A stretch of 64,000 nt of DNA, taken from Gordionus sp. m RMFG-2023 (Eukaryota; Nematomorpha; Gordioida; Chordodea; Parachordodidae). Below, piece after piece: positions 61,274 to 64,000 of the stretch. Where the stretch lies: contig NC_088779.1 of assembly GCF_954871325.1 (NCBI RefSeq), forward strand, positions 25,468,869 through 25,532,868, read 5' to 3'. How positions within the stretch are numbered: the first letter of the stretch is position 1; each line of letters begins with the position of its first letter. The notes beneath the pieces were generated by a model that did no database searches, was not told the DNA's origin, and saw only the letters and a list, made by a program, of their open reading frames with translations. The position numbers were made by a program, and so were the translations under genes.

Positions 61274-63152
61274 GCATAGGCTTACCTTTAGTTAAGCTTG
61301 GATCCTCCAACATTCTTCCCCAGATAGAATCCCTCGTCTCCAAATGAGTTTCCTAAAGAAATTTTTTATAAGGCCAAAAATAAAAAAAAGTTTTCCATTA
61401 TACCAGAATTTAGTACCTGTACTAAAAAAAATGGAGGGGGGGGGAGGAGTGTTCTGCTTCCTGTTCTGCATGTTTTTTAAAAAACATGTAGTCTGTTCCT
61501 CACTGGTATTTAACAAAAGTTACAAGACATTTATAAATAAATTCTAAAAAAAAGACAGGCGTTCAGATTTTGATACCCGTCCTAGATTTCTAAAACTAAC
61601 TAAAAATTTTCTGGATGCATATAGAACAGGCAAATTTTATAATATTAATTCTTATTCGGCGAAAGAAATTTGTGGCTAATTTTATTCATATAGGAATTTA
61701 CATTATTTTGCCCCCCCCCCCCCCCAAAAAAAAAATAAATAAAATAATATCATTTTAGACCGGCAACGCTGGCACACCCTTCCTGATTCATAACAACTTC
61801 TTCAAAATTTAAAAAAAAATAGAAATATTTTATAAAAAATTATTTACCCATTCCACTTTCAATAACGGGTTTTCCGGGGTCTCTAAAGCCGTATTTATGA
61901 GTCCTTTTCGGGCGATAAACTCCAAAATGAGACGAGAAACGCTGGCCAAATGAACTCGGATCAGGCCTCTGCAAATCACGTGGGTGTACAATTCTTGCCA
62001 ATCGATCATTTTTGTTGGTTTCCGGTACCACAGCATTAAGAGTAGACTTCTTATAGCTAGATAAATACCTGGCGCCCTTATAAGAAAAAAAAATGGATGA
62101 CAAAATTTCTTTAAGAAAACGTAAACGAAGAAAACCTTCGATTCTACAGATACTCAATTTGAAAAATTGATTGAAAATAAAATTATTGTTTAGCGTAAAG
62201 TATCGTTCTTGGCAAGTTTCACTGAATAATCATTCTGATAAACATTGTGGTGTGGTGTCAATACCGCCAGAAGTTGATATCGAATTCTATTCAACTGCCA
62301 ATAAATTAATAGGTTATTTAGAAAATATTTTTTTCGTTTATTTATTAGTAATGTAAATGTTACTTCAAAAAAGAAACCCTTTACCGTTGGGTACCTCAAG
62401 ATTTGGAACTAAAAAATATACATTACTTTCATTGTAAACGAATTCAGCCCGGATTAGTCATATCATTTTTAGCCCGTTCCAGGCTGCGTTTTTTAAACAG
62501 ATGTTTCAAATTTTTTTTTCTCTTGGATTGGGCTGCACTTAAAAATAGAAGGGCTCTAGGCGATATTGATACACCTCTGGGGATACATGTAATAGAATTA
62601 GGGTTGAATAACAATCAATTTGATTTTAAATCACGATATAAATCCCTTTATAAATAAATCAGATTATGATGTATATTTTTCAATCTAAATATGTAGCTTC
62701 TTTAATTGAAATATTCAATCGATTTTTTAAATTTTTTTTTAAAATATGATAAATTTTGCCAACCCTAAATAGATTTAAAAAATAAGAAAAAGGTTAATTG
62801 TAAAATCTGTTCATATAAGTGATGAAATCAAAAGATTTGATGATTTTTATGAAAAAGTAATAAAATATAATACATACTTAGCAAATTGGGGAAATTCCTT
62901 GACTTCATCATTTTCTAGAATGTTAGGCCTAGCACAAAGAGCCCTATTCGGATTGCAGTATAGTTTATTAACATAGAAATTCTCAAATTCTTCAGACTCT
63001 AAACATAAATAATAATTATTTTTTTTAAAATAGCTGAGTTTTTAAATTTTTAGAAAAAGAAGCTCAAAATACGAATTCCTGATTTCGTTAAAAATTCTTA
63101 GCTTACCATACATGGGTTCAATGGGTCCATTCGTTCCGGCAAGGATGGACAT
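61274..63152 (-). pseudogene. Second, partial KDM1B-like copy (SWIRM and start of FAD domain)
   Basis: Recognisable exons: 63,152-63,107 (begins ATG; MSILAGTNGPIEPMY, no counterpart in the first copy); 62,998-62,878 (counterpart of exon 5); 62,076-61,848 (exon 6, the same 229 nt); about 61,793-61,750 (exon 7, decayed); 61,352-61,274 (exon 8, the same 79 nt). Splice sites and phases of exons 5, 6 and 8 are kept. SWIRM reads YLAIRSLLLMLWYRKP and RKGLINTALE, close to YLAIRNLLLVLWYREP and RKGLINTGLL of the first copy. The FAD-binding exon has lost GAGIAG (EGCASVAGL) and runs into a stop, and IGGR has become IWGR. No later catalytic exon is found down to 59 kb. It is most likely a tandem-duplication pseudogene. 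Upstream exons could lie beyond the window. Confidence 0.8.
62163..62870. other. Intron 5 of the second KDM1B-like copy
   Basis: AT-rich with a short GC-richer part at 62,440-62,590 that carries chance frames. I see no gene. Confidence 0.4.
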
Positions 63153-63382
63153 GTTACCAGAAAAAAATTAACGGTTACAGTTATATAAGGAAAAAAAATA
63201 TAACGATTAAGTTATCACGTTAAACACACCCCCTCCCCACCCGACAAATATACGTTTACATTGCCACTTTTTAGAACATGTATAAGTTTTAAAAACTCTT
63301 CGTTGCATAATTTTTTTAAAAAAAGAGTAAATGAAAATCAAAAATATGCATTAAAGAATTTTATAGGGTCATTTCTCTGTAA

Positions 63383-63485
63383 CTCTGCGCGAATTCGTGG
63401 CGAAGTATAGAAAAAAATGATATAAATATAATAACTAATTTTTGTATACTATGCCATTCGCGCTAACCGTGAATGCAGGGTAAAG
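63383..63485. mobile_element. Short palindromic miniature element, second copy
   Basis: Related to 42,970-43,065: tgcgcgaattcgtggcgaag on the left and ttcgcgctaaccgtgaatg on the right, with inverted ends. Because it sits in a different place relative to the KDM1B exons than the first copy, it is an independent insertion, not duplicated gene flank. Confidence 0.5.
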
Positions 63486-63677
63486 CCTAAAATAGAAAAA
63501 TTTAGTATAATAAATTATAAATGGAAACTACTAAATTAATATTATATTAGACTAATTTATTTTTATATATAAGTTTTAATATTTTTTTTAATACATATAT
63601 ATATATCACATAAAATTATGCGCTTATTTTAGATATAATAAATCAAAGATAAATCATTTTAAACATTTTGTTAAATA

Positions 63678-63915
63678 TTGTTAAAAGACCACCCCATTTT
63701 TAAAAAGAATGGCTAACACAATATTTTTGCCAAAAAATATTTTGCAACCTGGAAATGTGGCTCATAGATGGCTGAAAGGCTTGAACATCTATTAACTAGA
63801 CTGTGTCTTTCCACAAAAAACAGATCCGATATTAATAATGAATTTATTTACCATCTATCTTTCAACAGTCATAAAAATATCAATTGTCTATTTTTTTAAA
63901 AAACCAACCACCAAT
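63678..63915. mobile_element. Miniature element of family A, diverged copy
   Basis: The segment gccaaaaaatattttgcaacc, then tggctcatagatggctgaaa, corresponds to 670-725. The left end TTGTTAAAAGACCACC is family-like. The right end is diffuse. Confidence 0.4.
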
Positions 63916-64000
63916 TATATTTTTTATTCTCCAAAAATTAATCTCATTGATTTTTATGGGTAATGTAGTTTTGCCAAACAGCTCTCCCCTTGGCCATTTA

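Noticed and set aside
61705-61735. Long C run followed by A run, and a G run at 36,976-36,990
   Set aside because: Homopolymers in intron or pseudogene DNA with no structure beyond simple slippage. They may be sequencing artefacts.

Overview
The window looks like nuclear DNA of an invertebrate animal. It is very AT-rich, its genes are split by introns, and introns come in two sizes: minimal ones of 41-44 bases and long ones of 0.1-4 kb packed with transposon debris. Three host genes can be modelled completely: a signal recognition particle receptor beta subunit (SRPRB-like, + strand, single exon), a GATAD1-like chromatin protein (- strand, 5 exons, 259 aa) and a lysine-specific histone demethylase of the LSD2/KDM1B type (- strand, 18 exons over 23 kb, 899 aa). 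The last two were assembled by eye from short exons, using splice phase and similarity to the remembered human proteins. GATAD1-like and KDM1B-like genes point to Metazoa. An orthomyxovirus-like nucleoprotein fossil weakly suggests an arthropod or a host with a similar virus history. I cannot name the species.

Layout: 1-3,735 is intergenic with miniature transposons and a short reverse-transcriptase-like scrap. 3,744-15,080 is one 11.3 kb Mutator-like (MULE) DNA transposon. It has long inverted arms built from 155-156 bp tandem units, a second array of hairpin units, an internal 131-bp satellite, and one uninterrupted 1,193-codon gene joining a PHD finger, an OTU-type protease domain, a Ser/Pro/Arg repeat and a DDE transposase. 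It sits 22 bases upstream of the SRPRB start codon (15,103-15,786). The GATAD1-like gene (21,076 to 16,477) converges on SRPRB, and its last intron holds a decayed hAT transposon and a hAT miniature element with perfect 8-bp target duplications. 21,077-25,848 is intergenic. 25,849-48,883 is the KDM1B-like gene. Its intron 8 holds the orthomyxovirus-like fossil between long direct repeats, and intron 3 holds a nearly perfect 453-bp tandem duplication.

49,750-54,287 is an old, broken Ty3/Gypsy-type LTR retrotransposon. 55,040-58,790 is a nest of DNA transposons (hAT, piggyBac and a hAT miniature element). 59.7-60.9 kb holds an unidentified GC-richer open frame. 61,274-63,152 is a second, partial and decayed copy of the KDM1B-like gene (SWIRM and the start of the FAD domain), in tandem with the first.

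Functionally, the KDM1B-like enzyme (FAD-dependent removal of H3K4me1/2) and the GATAD1-like protein (associated in other animals with H3K4me3-bearing promoters) are both H3K4-related chromatin factors and lie next to each other in the same orientation. SRPRB is an unrelated ER-targeting housekeeping gene. The most notable objects are the MULE with its array-built arms at the SRPRB start, the orthomyxovirus-like fossil between LTR-like repeats, and an acidic/serine-rich insert of about 80 residues inside the catalytic domain of the KDM1B-like enzyme.
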